Assembly: GCF_019455385.1 (NCBI RefSeq)
Contig: NZ_JACOFR010000041.1
Location: 1-46,186, forward strand
Direction: 5' to 3'
Length of the DNA stretch: 46,186 nt
DNA from: Bradyrhizobium sp. BR 10289
Lineage (GTDB): Bacteria; Pseudomonadota; Alphaproteobacteria; Rhizobiales; Xanthobacteraceae
Positions 1 through 7,925 of the stretch are shown here, one piece after another (position 1 is the first letter of the stretch; every line of letters begins with the position of its first letter). The notes under the pieces were generated by a model. That model ran no database searches. It was not told the DNA's origin and saw nothing but the letters and a program-made list of their open reading frames with translations. The position numbers and the translations under genes were made by a program.

Positions 1-42
1 ATCGCGCTTATGGACGCGTTCGAGATGCATGACACCAAGTGA
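1..42 (+). CDS. C-terminal end of an unidentified protein (partial)
   Basis: An open frame enters from the left edge and ends at a TGA at 40-42, giving the last 13 residues IALMDAFEMHDTK. The piece is too short to assign a family, and it is possible that this frame is not coding. The following 209 bases up to the next gene show no convincing coding frame. Confidence 0.3.
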   Translation: MALMDAFEMHDTK

Positions 43-251
43 TGCCGTGTCTGCTTTGGGTCATTCGCGTCGGTCGAGCTGAGGCGCGCCGGCTTCCGGT
101 CCACCCTGAAAAGCCGACATTCTCAGTTCGGCAACGAACGTCGCAGTCGGGCCATGAAGAGACTCATGCACCGCAGCAATGTGGGCTCAGGAGCAGGCAT
201 CCTTGTTGCCAGACTGACGTATCAAGTGTTGCCTGCGCGGGCTGGCTGGGC

Positions 252-1055
252 CTATTTTTCGACAAATGAATCCAAGAGCAACAGAAACCGCTTCCTGATC
301 TCGTCCGCTTGGTAAACGTATTTGCGACTGAACTCTAAAACCAGAACGCCGTATTGCGCCCCGGTCGGCCCCGCAACAGTGCAACCAGGATTCTTGTCCG
401 TGATCTTCTCGCAGCTGAAAATCAAAGGGCCTTCAGTCGTATCCTTCAAAAACAGATCGGAATTAGAAGCCTCACATAGTCTGTAACCGGAATCGACCTG
501 ACGAAAAGCACCTTGGCCTTTCTCTGCACACCAACGATCCCACTCAAGCCGTCTTTTGGACCAGTCCAGCTCCTCCTGGCGCCCTCGGATAGTCGCATTC
601 ATCTGGTCTCGAAGTCCGCCGTAATGCGGGGGCTTTAAGAACTTATCGGCAGTGTTAGCCGTCCTTGGCACCAAGTCGGGAAGCAGGACGTGAATCTCGA
701 ACGTGGTCTCTTTGAGATCGGCACCTGGCCGGTTTAAATCCACTAGATAATTGCGCGGGATCTTGTAGACCTTTTTATCAAAAGCGATTGGGATCGGCCT
801 CGTATCAAGAGAGACATACTCTTGAAAGAGTTCTTCCTCAGACGCATGCCTATCTACCATCGCTTCAAAGGACTCATGGCTCTGCAGCAGCGGATCTTGG
901 TCAGCAGGGAGATAAATAACTCTGTAGCCCAGGAACGAGCCTGCGATCAGCGCAATCGCAGCGACGGTGCCGGCAAGCCACCTCATCGTGCCCTGCGTTT
1001 CCGCGCGGTTGCGATCGCTGGCCGAATAGTATTGCCTACGTCCAAACTCAGTCAT
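252..1055 (-). CDS. Hypothetical membrane-anchored protein, 267 aa
   Basis: I do not recognise the family. The protein has a short basic N-terminus, one hydrophobic segment at about residues 25-48 and a soluble remainder of about 215 residues. This suggests a signal anchor with the bulk on the periplasmic side. Four cysteines in the C-terminal half (near WCAEKG, RLCEAS, IFSCEK and PGCTVAG) could form disulfides. The ATG at 1055 is preceded by GGAG at a normal distance, which supports this start. Base composition is visibly less GC-rich than in genes to the right, so the gene may have been acquired. No neighbour points to a function. Confidence 0.6.
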   Translation of the reverse strand: MTEFGRRQYYSASDRNRAETQGTMRWLAGTVAAIALIAGSFLGYRVIYLPADQDPLLQSHESFEAMVDRHASEEELFQEYVSLDTRPIPIAFDKKVYKIPRNYLVDLNRPGADLKETTFEIHVLLPDLVPRTANTADKFLKPPHYGGLRDQMNATIRGRQEELDWSKRRLEWDRWCAEKGQGAFRQVDSGYRLCEASNSDLFLKDTTEGPLIFSCEKITDKNPGCTVAGPTGAQYGVLVLEFSRKYVYQADEIRKRFLLLLDSFVEK

Positions 1056-1443
1056 GTCCGCGCTCCGCAGCGAGGAAGGGCATCGGGCGCTATCCTTGCG
1101 CTAAAAAAGCGAAGAGCTTTCAGCCCGAGCTGACTTCTCCCAGCTTCATCGCGATCTTGAGTAGAGTGAACTGGTGAATTTCCCGCTTGCGTATTTGGTT
1201 TAGCTTTCGTTGCGACGATTGCTCAAAAGCTTTGCTGGAACTCGGAACCGGCCGCAAGAAGCAACCGCCATCAAAAGTCGGCAATGGGTCACAAGCCGCC
1301 CTTGGCGGGTTGTTCGCCTTGGTCGGCTCATCTCCTGGAAGCAGGCTTTTTGGCTCTTCGACGCAGTTCGGCAACGGCTCATTTGCGGGCCTGGGAAAGC
1401 ACCCAATGATCCGGCTTATGGTGAAGGTTGAGCCCTCGCGCAA
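1056..1443. other. Gene-free stretch between hypothetical protein and pdxA-like gene
   Basis: About 390 bases with no convincing gene. Open frames of about 100 codons exist on both strands, but they overlap one another, lack clear ribosome binding sites and have low-complexity translations without a recognisable domain. Composition is lower in GC than the pdxA-like gene that starts immediately to the right. I see no clear hairpin terminator or RNA gene. Confidence 0.4.
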
Positions 1444-2448
1444 TCACTCCGCCCGGCGCGCCGCCATCTCCGCCGCGAGCAGCAGTGCAGCGCGGCTGGC
1501 GCCGATCGAGGCGATCCCCTGCCCCGCGATGTCATAAGCGGTGCCGTGGGCGGGCGTGCAGATCGGGAACGGGAAGCCGCCGAGCAAGGTGACGCCGCGA
1601 TCGAACCCCATCAGCTTCATCGCGATCTGGCCCTGGTCGTGATACATCGTCAGCACGGCATCGAAGGCGCCGGCCTTGGCGCGCAGGAACACGGTATCGG
1701 CCGGAAATGGCCCCTCGGCGGCGATGCCGTCGCGCTGGCCGGCTGCGACCACCGGCGCGATCACATCGATCTCCTCGCGGCCGAAATTGCCGCCGTCGCC
1801 GGCGTGCGGATTGAGGCCGGCGACCGCAATGCGCGGGCGTGCAAAGCCGGCATTGCGCATGCAGGCATCGGTCAGCTTCAGCGCGCGATGGATGCGTTCG
1901 CTGGACAGGTTCGCCGCGACATCCTTCAGCGGAATGTGCGAGGTGACGCGCGCGTTCCAGAGCCGGTCGAGCACGTTGAATTCGCTCGCCGGGGTCTTGA
2001 GACCAACCACCTCCGCCGAAAACGCGATCTCGTCGTCATATTCGGCGCGGGCCAGCCGCATCGCATGCTTGTTGAAGGGAGTAAAACAAACGGCGTCGGC
2101 GCGACCGTCGCGGCCGAGCTCGAGTGCATGCTTGTAGTTAGCCAGCGCGAATTGGCCACCGGCGAGGGTCGCCGTCTTCGGCTCGACCGCACCGGCATCG
2201 AGGTGACGGAGATCGACGAACAGCGCCTCGCCCTTTGCGGCCCGAAGGTCGGTGCCCTGCTCCACCATCGTCATCTCAGGCTTGACGGCTGCAACGCGCG
2301 CGCCTTCGTCGAAGATGCGGCGGTCGCCGATCACGGCAATCCGGCAGCTCGCGCGGATATCGTCCTGCACCACCAGCTTGGCCGTCAGCTCCGGGCTGAT
2401 GCCGGCGGGATCTCCCATCGCCAGTGCAACGAGCGGCTTTGCGGTCAT
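1444..2448 (-). CDS. PdxA-family 4-phospho-hydroxyacid dehydrogenase (PdxA2-like)
   Basis: 334 aa, the normal PdxA length. The N-terminal MGDPAGISPE block and the three metal-ligand histidines of the family are present: H171 in TSHIPLKDV, H215 in GLNPHAGDGG and H270 in MYHDQGQ. Family members oxidise 4-phosphohydroxy-L-threonine (PdxA, vitamin B6 synthesis) or 4-phospho-D-erythronate/threonate (PdxA2, catabolism). It is the last gene of a Tct-transporter operon and overlaps tctA by 4 bases (ATGA), so I infer a catabolic PdxA2-type role rather than B6 synthesis. The DUF1537 kinase that normally supplies the phosphorylated substrate is absent here. The family call is firm; the substrate is unknown. 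Confidence 0.9.
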   Translation of the reverse strand: MTAKPLVALAMGDPAGISPELTAKLVVQDDIRASCRIAVIGDRRIFDEGARVAAVKPEMTMVEQGTDLRAAKGEALFVDLRHLDAGAVEPKTATLAGGQFALANYKHALELGRDGRADAVCFTPFNKHAMRLARAEYDDEIAFSAEVVGLKTPASEFNVLDRLWNARVTSHIPLKDVAANLSSERIHRALKLTDACMRNAGFARPRIAVAGLNPHAGDGGNFGREEIDVIAPVVAAGQRDGIAAEGPFPADTVFLRAKAGAFDAVLTMYHDQGQIAMKLMGFDRGVTLLGGFPFPICTPAHGTAYDIAGQGIASIGASRAALLLAAEMAARRAE

Positions 2449-3983
2449 ATGATCACCTTCTCCTGAGCGGTCGTCTCGTTGGTGGGCGGCGCCGGCTTGC
2501 GAAAGGGGCGCGCCAGCTGAAGCACGAGCGGGAGCAACAGCAGCGCGATGCCGCCCACGATCAGGCAGGTCACCAGCTTGTTGGCGAAGAAGATGCCGAG
2601 CGATCCCTTCGACATCAGCATCGATTGCCGGAACGCATCCTCGGCCTTGTCGCCGATCACGATCGCGAGCACGAGCGGCGCCAAGGGATAGAACAGCTTC
2701 TTGAAGAGATAGCCGACGATGCCGAAGCCGAGCATCATGACGACGTCGAGATAGGAGTTCGACACCGAATAGGCGCCGACGACGCAGATGATCACGATCA
2801 GCGGCGCGATGATGACGAAGGGAATCCGCATCAAGGCGGCAAAGACCGGCACGGTCAGCAGCACCAGCGCGACCGCGACGATGTTGCCGACATACATCGA
2901 GGCGATCAGGCCCCAGACGAAGTCCTTCTGGTCGACGAACAGCATCGGGCCGGGATTGAGGCCCCAGATCATCAGCCCGCCCATCATGACCGCCGCGGTC
3001 GCCGAGCCGGGAATGCCGAGCGAGAGCATCGGCAGTAGCGCGCTGGTGCCGGCGGCATGATCGGCGGTCTCCGGCGAGATGATGCCTTCGACCTCGCCGG
3101 TGCCGAAATAGCGGCCGCGGCGCGAGAAGCGGCGGGCGATGCCATAGCTCATGAAGGACGCCGCGGTCGGGCCACCGGGCGTGATTCCCATCCAGCAGCC
3201 GATCGCGGCACTGCGCAGCAGCGCCAGCGCATGCCTGGGCAGGCGGCCAACCGCGCGGAACACCTCGCGCCAGTCGATCTTCGAGGACACGGCGCGGGCG
3301 TGAAACTCTTCCTCCACCGCAACCAGCAGCTCGCCGATGCCGAACAGGCCCATCACCGCGACGACGAAGTTCACGCCCTTGACCAGTTCGTCCACGCCCA
3401 TGGTGAGACGGACGCTCCCGGACACCGTGTCGATGCCGATGGCGGCGATCGCAAAGCCGATGGCGAGTGCCACGACGGTCTTGATCGGCGCCGCGCCGCC
3501 CATGCCGACGAAGCTGGCAAAGGCGAGGAAATAGACCGCGAAATACTCCGCAGGCCCGAAGGCGAGCGCGACCTCTGCCACCCAGGAGGCGAGGAAGGTG
3601 ATCAGGATGACGCCGACAAGCGCGCCGAATGCCGCAGAGCCGAAGGCGGTGGCGAGCGCCGTAGTCGGCCGGCCGTCGCGCGCCATCGGATATCCGTCGA
3701 AGGTGGTTGCGACCGAGGACGGCTCACCCGGGATGTTGAACAGGATCGAGGTGACGGAGCCCCCGAATAGCGCGCCCCAATACATGCTGGAGAGCAGGAT
3801 GATCGCCGAGACCGGCTGCATGCCGAAGGTCAGCGGCAGCAGCAACGACACGCCGTTCGGCGCGCCCAGCCCCGGCAGCACGCCGACGAGGATGCCGAGC
3901 AGCACGCCGACGCACATCAAGGCCAGATGCGGCACGGTGACCGCGATGGTGAAGCCGTGGAGGAGCTCGGGGAGATTATCCAT
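2445..3983 (-). CDS. tctA: Tripartite tricarboxylate transporter, large membrane subunit TctA
   Basis: 512 aa, the usual TctA length, with about 11-12 hydrophobic segments. The conserved N-terminal glycine/proline-rich block is VGVLPGLGAPNGVSLLLP at about residues 33-50, and a second conserved GITPGGPTAA loop lies near residue 266. In this family TctA forms the permease in the inner membrane with TctB and receives a carboxylate from periplasmic TctC, driven by an ion gradient. It lies 11 bases after tctB and overlaps the downstream pdxA-like gene by 4 bases, so the three are translationally linked. Substrate specificity cannot be read from this subunit. Confidence 0.95.
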   Translation of the reverse strand: MDNLPELLHGFTIAVTVPHLALMCVGVLLGILVGVLPGLGAPNGVSLLLPLTFGMQPVSAIILLSSMYWGALFGGSVTSILFNIPGEPSSVATTFDGYPMARDGRPTTALATAFGSAAFGALVGVILITFLASWVAEVALAFGPAEYFAVYFLAFASFVGMGGAAPIKTVVALAIGFAIAAIGIDTVSGSVRLTMGVDELVKGVNFVVAVMGLFGIGELLVAVEEEFHARAVSSKIDWREVFRAVGRLPRHALALLRSAAIGCWMGITPGGPTAASFMSYGIARRFSRRGRYFGTGEVEGIISPETADHAAGTSALLPMLSLGIPGSATAAVMMGGLMIWGLNPGPMLFVDQKDFVWGLIASMYVGNIVAVALVLLTVPVFAALMRIPFVIIAPLIVIICVVGAYSVSNSYLDVVMMLGFGIVGYLFKKLFYPLAPLVLAIVIGDKAEDAFRQSMLMSKGSLGIFFANKLVTCLIVGGIALLLLPLVLQLARPFRKPAPPTNETTAQEKVII

Positions 3984-3994
3984 CGGCCCTGCCC

Positions 3995-4477
3995 CTAGAG
4001 GCCGAACGCGGCGGCGAGCGCGCCGTGCGGCAGGCTGACCTGGAACATGCGCTCGAACACGACGTAGAGCCCGAGCGCCGTTGCGGCGGCCATCGCGAGC
4101 GCGCGCGGCACGGATTGGTGCCTGGGGATCGCCAGCACCGCGAAGACATAGAGGGCTGAGGCGAGATACATCCCCAGCAGCGGGATCGCCGCGACGAAGA
4201 TCGCGGCTGGCACGAACAGGCTCGTGAGACGGCGCAGCTCGAGGGGCGTGATGGCGATGGGGACGTTTGCGAGCGATGCAGCCGGCAGCACGCCTCGCAC
4301 CAGATTATAGAGGCTTCCGCTCACGATGATGATGCCGGTCAGAAACGGGAACGTGCCGGCGTCCACGCCCGCGCTCGACCAGCCGATGCCGTTGTCCAGA
4401 CTCTGGACCACGACGGCGACACCGAAGCTGCCGGTGAGGATGGCGGTCGCAAGTTCGAGGGCGCGGCGCGAGATCAT
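3995..4477 (-). CDS. tctB: Tripartite tricarboxylate transporter, small membrane subunit TctB
   Basis: 160 aa with four predicted hydrophobic segments, including residues about 10-27, 40-60 and a long C-terminal hydrophobic region. This matches the small TctB subunit in size, topology and position directly before tctA. The ATG at 4477 is preceded by GGGAG at about 6 bases. Sequence conservation in TctB is weak, so the call relies strongly on context between tctC and tctA. A 229-base gap with an inverted repeat separates it from tctC. Confidence 0.9.
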   Translation of the reverse strand: MISRRALELATAILTGSFGVAVVVQSLDNGIGWSSAGVDAGTFPFLTGIIIVSGSLYNLVRGVLPAASLANVPIAITPLELRRLTSLFVPAAIFVAAIPLLGMYLASALYVFAVLAIPRHQSVPRALAMAAATALGLYVVFERMFQVSLPHGALAAAFGL

Positions 4478-4522
4478 GGAAGGCTCCCGTCGAGCATCGG
4501 GCCCAGCATTCGGTGCCCTCCC

Positions 4523-4643
4523 TGCGAACGCAGGGACCCATAACCCCAGGGAGAAGTTTGGCGAAGACTGGAAGTTAAACGTTCGTCGATACGACGCTCG
4601 ACATCCATCGATAGATCACGCGGTATGGGTCCCTGCGTTCGCA
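4523..4643. repeat. Perfect 20-bp inverted repeat in the tctC-tctB gap
   Basis: Positions 4523-4542 (TGCGAACGCAGGGACCCATA) are exactly repeated in reverse complement at 4624-4643, separated by 81 bases. Transcribed within the operon, the arms could form a long stem. The arm also contains its own small palindrome, TGCGAACGCA. The element resembles REP-like intergenic repeats I associate with Bradyrhizobium genomes. It could stabilise or attenuate the message between the abundant binding-protein gene and the membrane subunits, but that is inference. Confidence 0.8.
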
Positions 4644-4706
4644 GAGACGACAGCGGAGCTGCGGGAGAAACCCCGCGCCCATCAAGGCTGATGCGAGCGC
4701 CCAGCC

Positions 4707-5699
4707 TCACTTGACCAGCCAGCCCTGCTCGCCCGCGACCTGCTTGACGTGTTCGAGGTCCTCCTTGATGAACTTGTCGAACTCGGCGCCGGTGAGGAAC
4801 GTGTCGACCTGGGAGGTTTTCTCGAGGTAGTCCTTCCATTCCGGCGTCGCCTGCACCTTCCTCATGAGATCGCCGTAGTAGGCCGCCTGCTCCGGCGTGA
4901 CCTTGCCGGGCAGCCACACCGTGCGCGGCTGCTCATATTGCTTGATGTCGAGGCCCTGCTCGACGCAGGTCGGCACGTCTCCCCAGCCTTCGGTCGCGGT
5001 GATCTTGGCGCCCTGCGGCAGGCGCTTCGGGCTGAACACGCAGAGCGGCCGCTGCGTGCCGCCGCGCCATTGCCCGAGGCTTTCGCTGGGATTGTTGACG
5101 TGGGAGTCGAGATGTCCGCCGGCAAGCTGCACGGCGGTCTCGGCGCCGCTCTTGAACGGGATGTAGGTCAGCTTGACCTTGCCGGCCTTCTCGATCATGC
5201 GCGTCAGCACCTCGTCGGTGTCCTTGGACTGCGCGCCGCCCATCTTGAATTCGCCCGATGCGGCCGCCTTCAGATAGTCGCCTGCCGTCTTGTAGGGGGC
5301 GTCCTGCTTGACCCAGAGCAAAAACTCGTCCTGCGCCATCGCGGCGACCGGGGTGAGATCGGTGTAGTTGAAGGCGACTTTTGAGACGAGCGGCTGCTGC
5401 CAGGCGTTCGAGGTGCCGAAGATCACCTTGTAGGGATCGCCGGCGGAGGCCTTGCCGTAGACATAGCCTTCGGCGCCGCTGCCGCCGCCCTTGTTGACGA
5501 CGACGATCGGCTGCTCCGTCAGCTTGTACTTGGTGATGATGTTCTGCACGGCGCGGGCGAGATTATCGGTGCCGCCGCCCGGCCCCGCCGTCGCCACGAA
5601 CTCGATCGGCTTTTGCGGTTGCCAGGCAGCGAGCACCGGCATGGTGCTCGCGAGTACGGTGACGGCCGCGGACAGCAGAAGCTTCGACGTCCCACCCAT
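4707..5699 (-). CDS. tctC: Bug-family periplasmic solute-binding protein TctC
   Basis: 330 aa, typical for the Bug/TctC family. A signal peptide occupies about residues 1-24, ending in the PVLAAW region, followed by the family-typical start KPIEFVATAGPGGGTDNLAR, which forms part of the carboxylate-binding pocket. A normal KQAGWLVK-like C-terminus (EQGWLVK) is present. The ATG at 5699 has GGAGG at a good distance. It captures a carboxylated substrate in the periplasm and delivers it to TctA/TctB encoded downstream. Bug proteins bind diverse ligands, so the exact substrate is unknown. The CoA-transferase and crotonase upstream suggest the ligand is converted to a CoA thioester. Confidence 0.95.
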   Translation of the reverse strand: MGGTSKLLLSAAVTVLASTMPVLAAWQPQKPIEFVATAGPGGGTDNLARAVQNIITKYKLTEQPIVVVNKGGGSGAEGYVYGKASAGDPYKVIFGTSNAWQQPLVSKVAFNYTDLTPVAAMAQDEFLLWVKQDAPYKTAGDYLKAAASGEFKMGGAQSKDTDEVLTRMIEKAGKVKLTYIPFKSGAETAVQLAGGHLDSHVNNPSESLGQWRGGTQRPLCVFSPKRLPQGAKITATEGWGDVPTCVEQGLDIKQYEQPRTVWLPGKVTPEQAAYYGDLMRKVQATPEWKDYLEKTSQVDTFLTGAEFDKFIKEDLEHVKQVAGEQGWLVK

Positions 5700-5749
5700 G
5701 ATTTCCTCCAGCTTTTTGTGTTTGTTTTTATATTGTCTCGATCGTCAGG

Positions 5750-7003
5750 TCAGGCGACGCGTTCCTTGCGTCTTCCCATGGCCCGGACGATTGCGCCTTC
5801 TTTTTCGAGCGCTTCGATCTGCGTTGGGTCGAAGCCGTATTCGGCCAGCACCTCACTCGTATGCTCGCCGTAAACCGGCGCGCCCGACAGCACCTTGCCC
5901 GGGGTCTCCGAAAACTTCACGGGAAGCCCGATGGTCTTGACGGGGCCGAGCGTGGAATGCTCGACCTCGACCACCATCTCGCGCGCCAGCGTCTGCGGAT
6001 CGCTGAGAGCCTCCAGCATGTCGTGCACGGGGCCGCAGGGCACGCCCTTCTCCTCGAGCGCCGCGAGCCAATGCGCGCGCGACCTCGTGCGGAAGCGCTC
6101 GCTGAGCACCGCCTCGAGCTCCTTCAAATTCGCCATGCGGTCGGCCCCGCTCACGAAGCGCGGATCGGCGGCGAGCTCGCTGGCGCCAAGCGCTTCCAGC
6201 ATCAACAGCCAGTGCTTCTTGTTGGCGCCGCCGACGACGAGCCAGCCGTCGGAGGCTTCGAAAGCCTGGTACGGCGCGTTCAGCGGATGGGCCGAGCCCA
6301 TCGCGCGCGGCGCGGTGCCCGCGGCCAGCGCGATGGTGGATTGCCAATAGGTCTGCACCAGCGCGGCCTCGTAGAGCGAGGTCTCGACCCATTGGCCTTC
6401 GCCGGTCTTGAGGCGGTGGGTGTAGGCCGCGAGGATGCCCATGCTGGCGAGCAGGCCGGCGGTGATGTCGGACAGCGGCGGGCCGCATTTGACCGGCGGG
6501 CCGTCGGGGCGTTCGCCGGTAAAGCTCATGATGCCGCTCATGGCCTGGGCGACGAGGTCAAACCCGCGGCGGTGCTTGTAGGGACCGGTACGGCCAAAGC
6601 CGGACAGCGAGCAATAGATCAGCGACGGGAACTCCTTATGCAGGGCCTCATAGCCGAAGCCGAGGCGCTCCATCGCGCCCGGCGCAAAATTCTCCACCAG
6701 CACGTCGGCACTGGCGATCAGCCGCCGCAGCACCTGCTTGCCGCCGTCGGTCTTGAGGTCGAGCACGATGCCGCGCTTGTTGCGGTTCATCATCAGGAAG
6801 GAGGCCGCCTCGTCGCCGAGCTTCGGCGGCACCGAATGGCGGGTGTCGTCGCCAGCAGGCGATTTCTCGATCTTGATGACGTCGGCGCCCATGTCGGCGA
6901 GCATCAGGGTGCAGGTCGGCCCTGCCATGACATGGGTGAGATCGACGACCTTGAGGCCGGCGAGCGGTCCCTGACGGCGGGAGGTGGATTGCGAGCTTTG
7001 CAT
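5750..7003 (-). CDS. Class III (CaiB/BaiF-type) acyl-CoA transferase
   Basis: 417 aa, normal for the family. The N-terminal motif GLKVVDLTHVMAGP, the nucleotide-binding segment ADMGADVIKIEK, the block NRNKRGIVLDLK and the catalytic aspartate region PLSDITAGL (aligned with Asp169 of formyl-CoA transferase) are all present. The enzyme moves CoA from a donor thioester to a carboxylic acid in the cytoplasm. It starts 9 bases after the crotonase-like gene, and its AGGA ribosome binding site overlaps that gene's stop codon. I infer that it activates the acid imported by the Tct system encoded immediately downstream; donor and acceptor are unknown. Confidence 0.93.
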   Translation of the reverse strand: MQSSQSTSRRQGPLAGLKVVDLTHVMAGPTCTLMLADMGADVIKIEKSPAGDDTRHSVPPKLGDEAASFLMMNRNKRGIVLDLKTDGGKQVLRRLIASADVLVENFAPGAMERLGFGYEALHKEFPSLIYCSLSGFGRTGPYKHRRGFDLVAQAMSGIMSFTGERPDGPPVKCGPPLSDITAGLLASMGILAAYTHRLKTGEGQWVETSLYEAALVQTYWQSTIALAAGTAPRAMGSAHPLNAPYQAFEASDGWLVVGGANKKHWLLMLEALGASELAADPRFVSGADRMANLKELEAVLSERFRTRSRAHWLAALEEKGVPCGPVHDMLEALSDPQTLAREMVVEVEHSTLGPVKTIGLPVKFSETPGKVLSGAPVYGEHTSEVLAEYGFDPTQIEALEKEGAIVRAMGRRKERVA

Positions 7004-7012
7004 CGGGGCGTC

Positions 7013-7807
7013 CTATTGGCCGCGCCATTGCGGCGCGCGCTTGTTGAGGAATGCATCGAGCCCTTCGCGAAAGTCCTGGCTCGTGTAGCACATCAGGATG
7101 AGGTCTTCGCCCTCGTCCTGCGTCAGCCGCCGTTGCAGGCGGGCGACCGCCTGCTTGGTCGCATTCAGCGTCAGCGGCGCGTGGCTGGCCACGAGGCGCG
7201 CGACTTCGTCCGCGCGTTTGTCGAGCGCAGCGATGTCGTCGACGACCTCGCCGAGCAGCCCGACGCTGGCGGCCTCCGCGGCGTCGACGAGCCGCGCGGT
7301 GAAGATCAGATCCTTGACGCGCGCGGCGCCGATCAGGGCGGTGAGACGGCTGACATTGGACATCGACAGGCAATTGCCGAGGGTGCGCGCGATGGGAAAT
7401 CCGATCTTCGTGCTGCCGGTGCCGATACGCAGGTCGCAGGCCGCCGCAATGCCCGCCCCGCCGCCGGTGCAGAAGCCGTTGATCGCCGCAATGGTCGGCA
7501 CCCGGCACTGCTCGAGCGTGGTGAGCACGCGATCGATCCGGTTCTCGTAATCGATGGAGTCCTGCGGCGTCTTGAACTCGCGAAACTGGTTGATGTCGGT
7601 GCCCGAGGCGAAGGCCTTGTCGCCGGCTCCGCGCAGCACCAGGACCTTGATGGAGCGATCCTCGTTGGCCTCCTCGCAGACCGCAGCTAAGCGCTCGTAC
7701 ATCGCGAAGGTGAAGGCATTGCGCGCCTGCGGGCGGTTAAAGGTGATCCGCCCGATGCCGTCCTTGCATTCGAAAACGAGGTCTTCCGCCCCCGCAGCCT
7801 GGTCCAT
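7013..7807 (-). CDS. Crotonase-superfamily protein (enoyl-CoA hydratase/isomerase-like) with altered active site
   Basis: 264 aa, normal length for the superfamily. The oxyanion-hole segments are present (KAFASGTDI around residues 64-72; NGFCTGGGAG at 110-119). However, the two glutamates that catalyse hydration in classical enoyl-CoA hydratase (Glu144 and Glu164 of the rat enzyme) align with Gly119 and Ile139. The reaction is therefore unlikely to be simple hydration; hydrolysis, isomerisation or C-C cleavage of an acyl-CoA are possible. It is the first gene of the minus-strand operon, divergent from the GntR gene, with a purine-rich GAGGACACGAGGAA leader before the ATG at 7807. Confidence 0.88.
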   Translation of the reverse strand: MDQAAGAEDLVFECKDGIGRITFNRPQARNAFTFAMYERLAAVCEEANEDRSIKVLVLRGAGDKAFASGTDINQFREFKTPQDSIDYENRIDRVLTTLEQCRVPTIAAINGFCTGGGAGIAAACDLRIGTGSTKIGFPIARTLGNCLSMSNVSRLTALIGAARVKDLIFTARLVDAAEAASVGLLGEVVDDIAALDKRADEVARLVASHAPLTLNATKQAVARLQRRLTQDEGEDLILMCYTSQDFREGLDAFLNKRAPQWRGQ

Positions 7808-7834
7808 TTCCTCGTGTCCTCTTGTTTTTTACAT

Positions 7835-7910
7835 TTTTGAATGCAAAATCTTCAATTATCAAGCTGGAACTTCCAAATATCGGCAGATAACTTCGTTTTT
7901 GCATTCAAAC
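7835..7910. promoter_or_regulatory. Pair of inverted operator-like sites in the divergent promoter
   Basis: A 13-bp sequence at 7836-7848 (TTTGAATGCAAAA) recurs as its exact reverse complement at 7897-7909. Each copy is itself a short palindrome of the type TTTTG-N4-CAAA(A/C) at 7835-7848 and 7897-7910, as expected for a dimeric GntR/FadR-family repressor. Centres are about 61 bases apart, close to six helical turns. The left copy lies about 28 bases before the crotonase start, and the right copy directly abuts the ribosome binding site of the regulator. This suggests joint control of both directions and autoregulation. Confidence 0.7.
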
Positions 7911-7925
7911 AGGAGCGCAAGGTCC

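Noticed and set aside
1120..1537. Overlapping open frames of about 100-116 codons on both strands
   Set aside because: The translations are low in complexity and without domain features, the frames overlap each other and the pdxA-like gene, and no good ribosome binding site is present.
1546..2466. Long open frame antisense to the pdxA-like gene
   Set aside because: High-GC codon bias opens antisense frames; the minus strand encodes a clear PdxA-family protein with all three metal histidines.
5861..7690. 609-codon open frame antisense to the CoA-transferase and crotonase genes
   Set aside because: It is rich in Arg, His and Ala and shows no domain, while both minus-strand genes have clear motifs. 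It is a codon-bias artefact.
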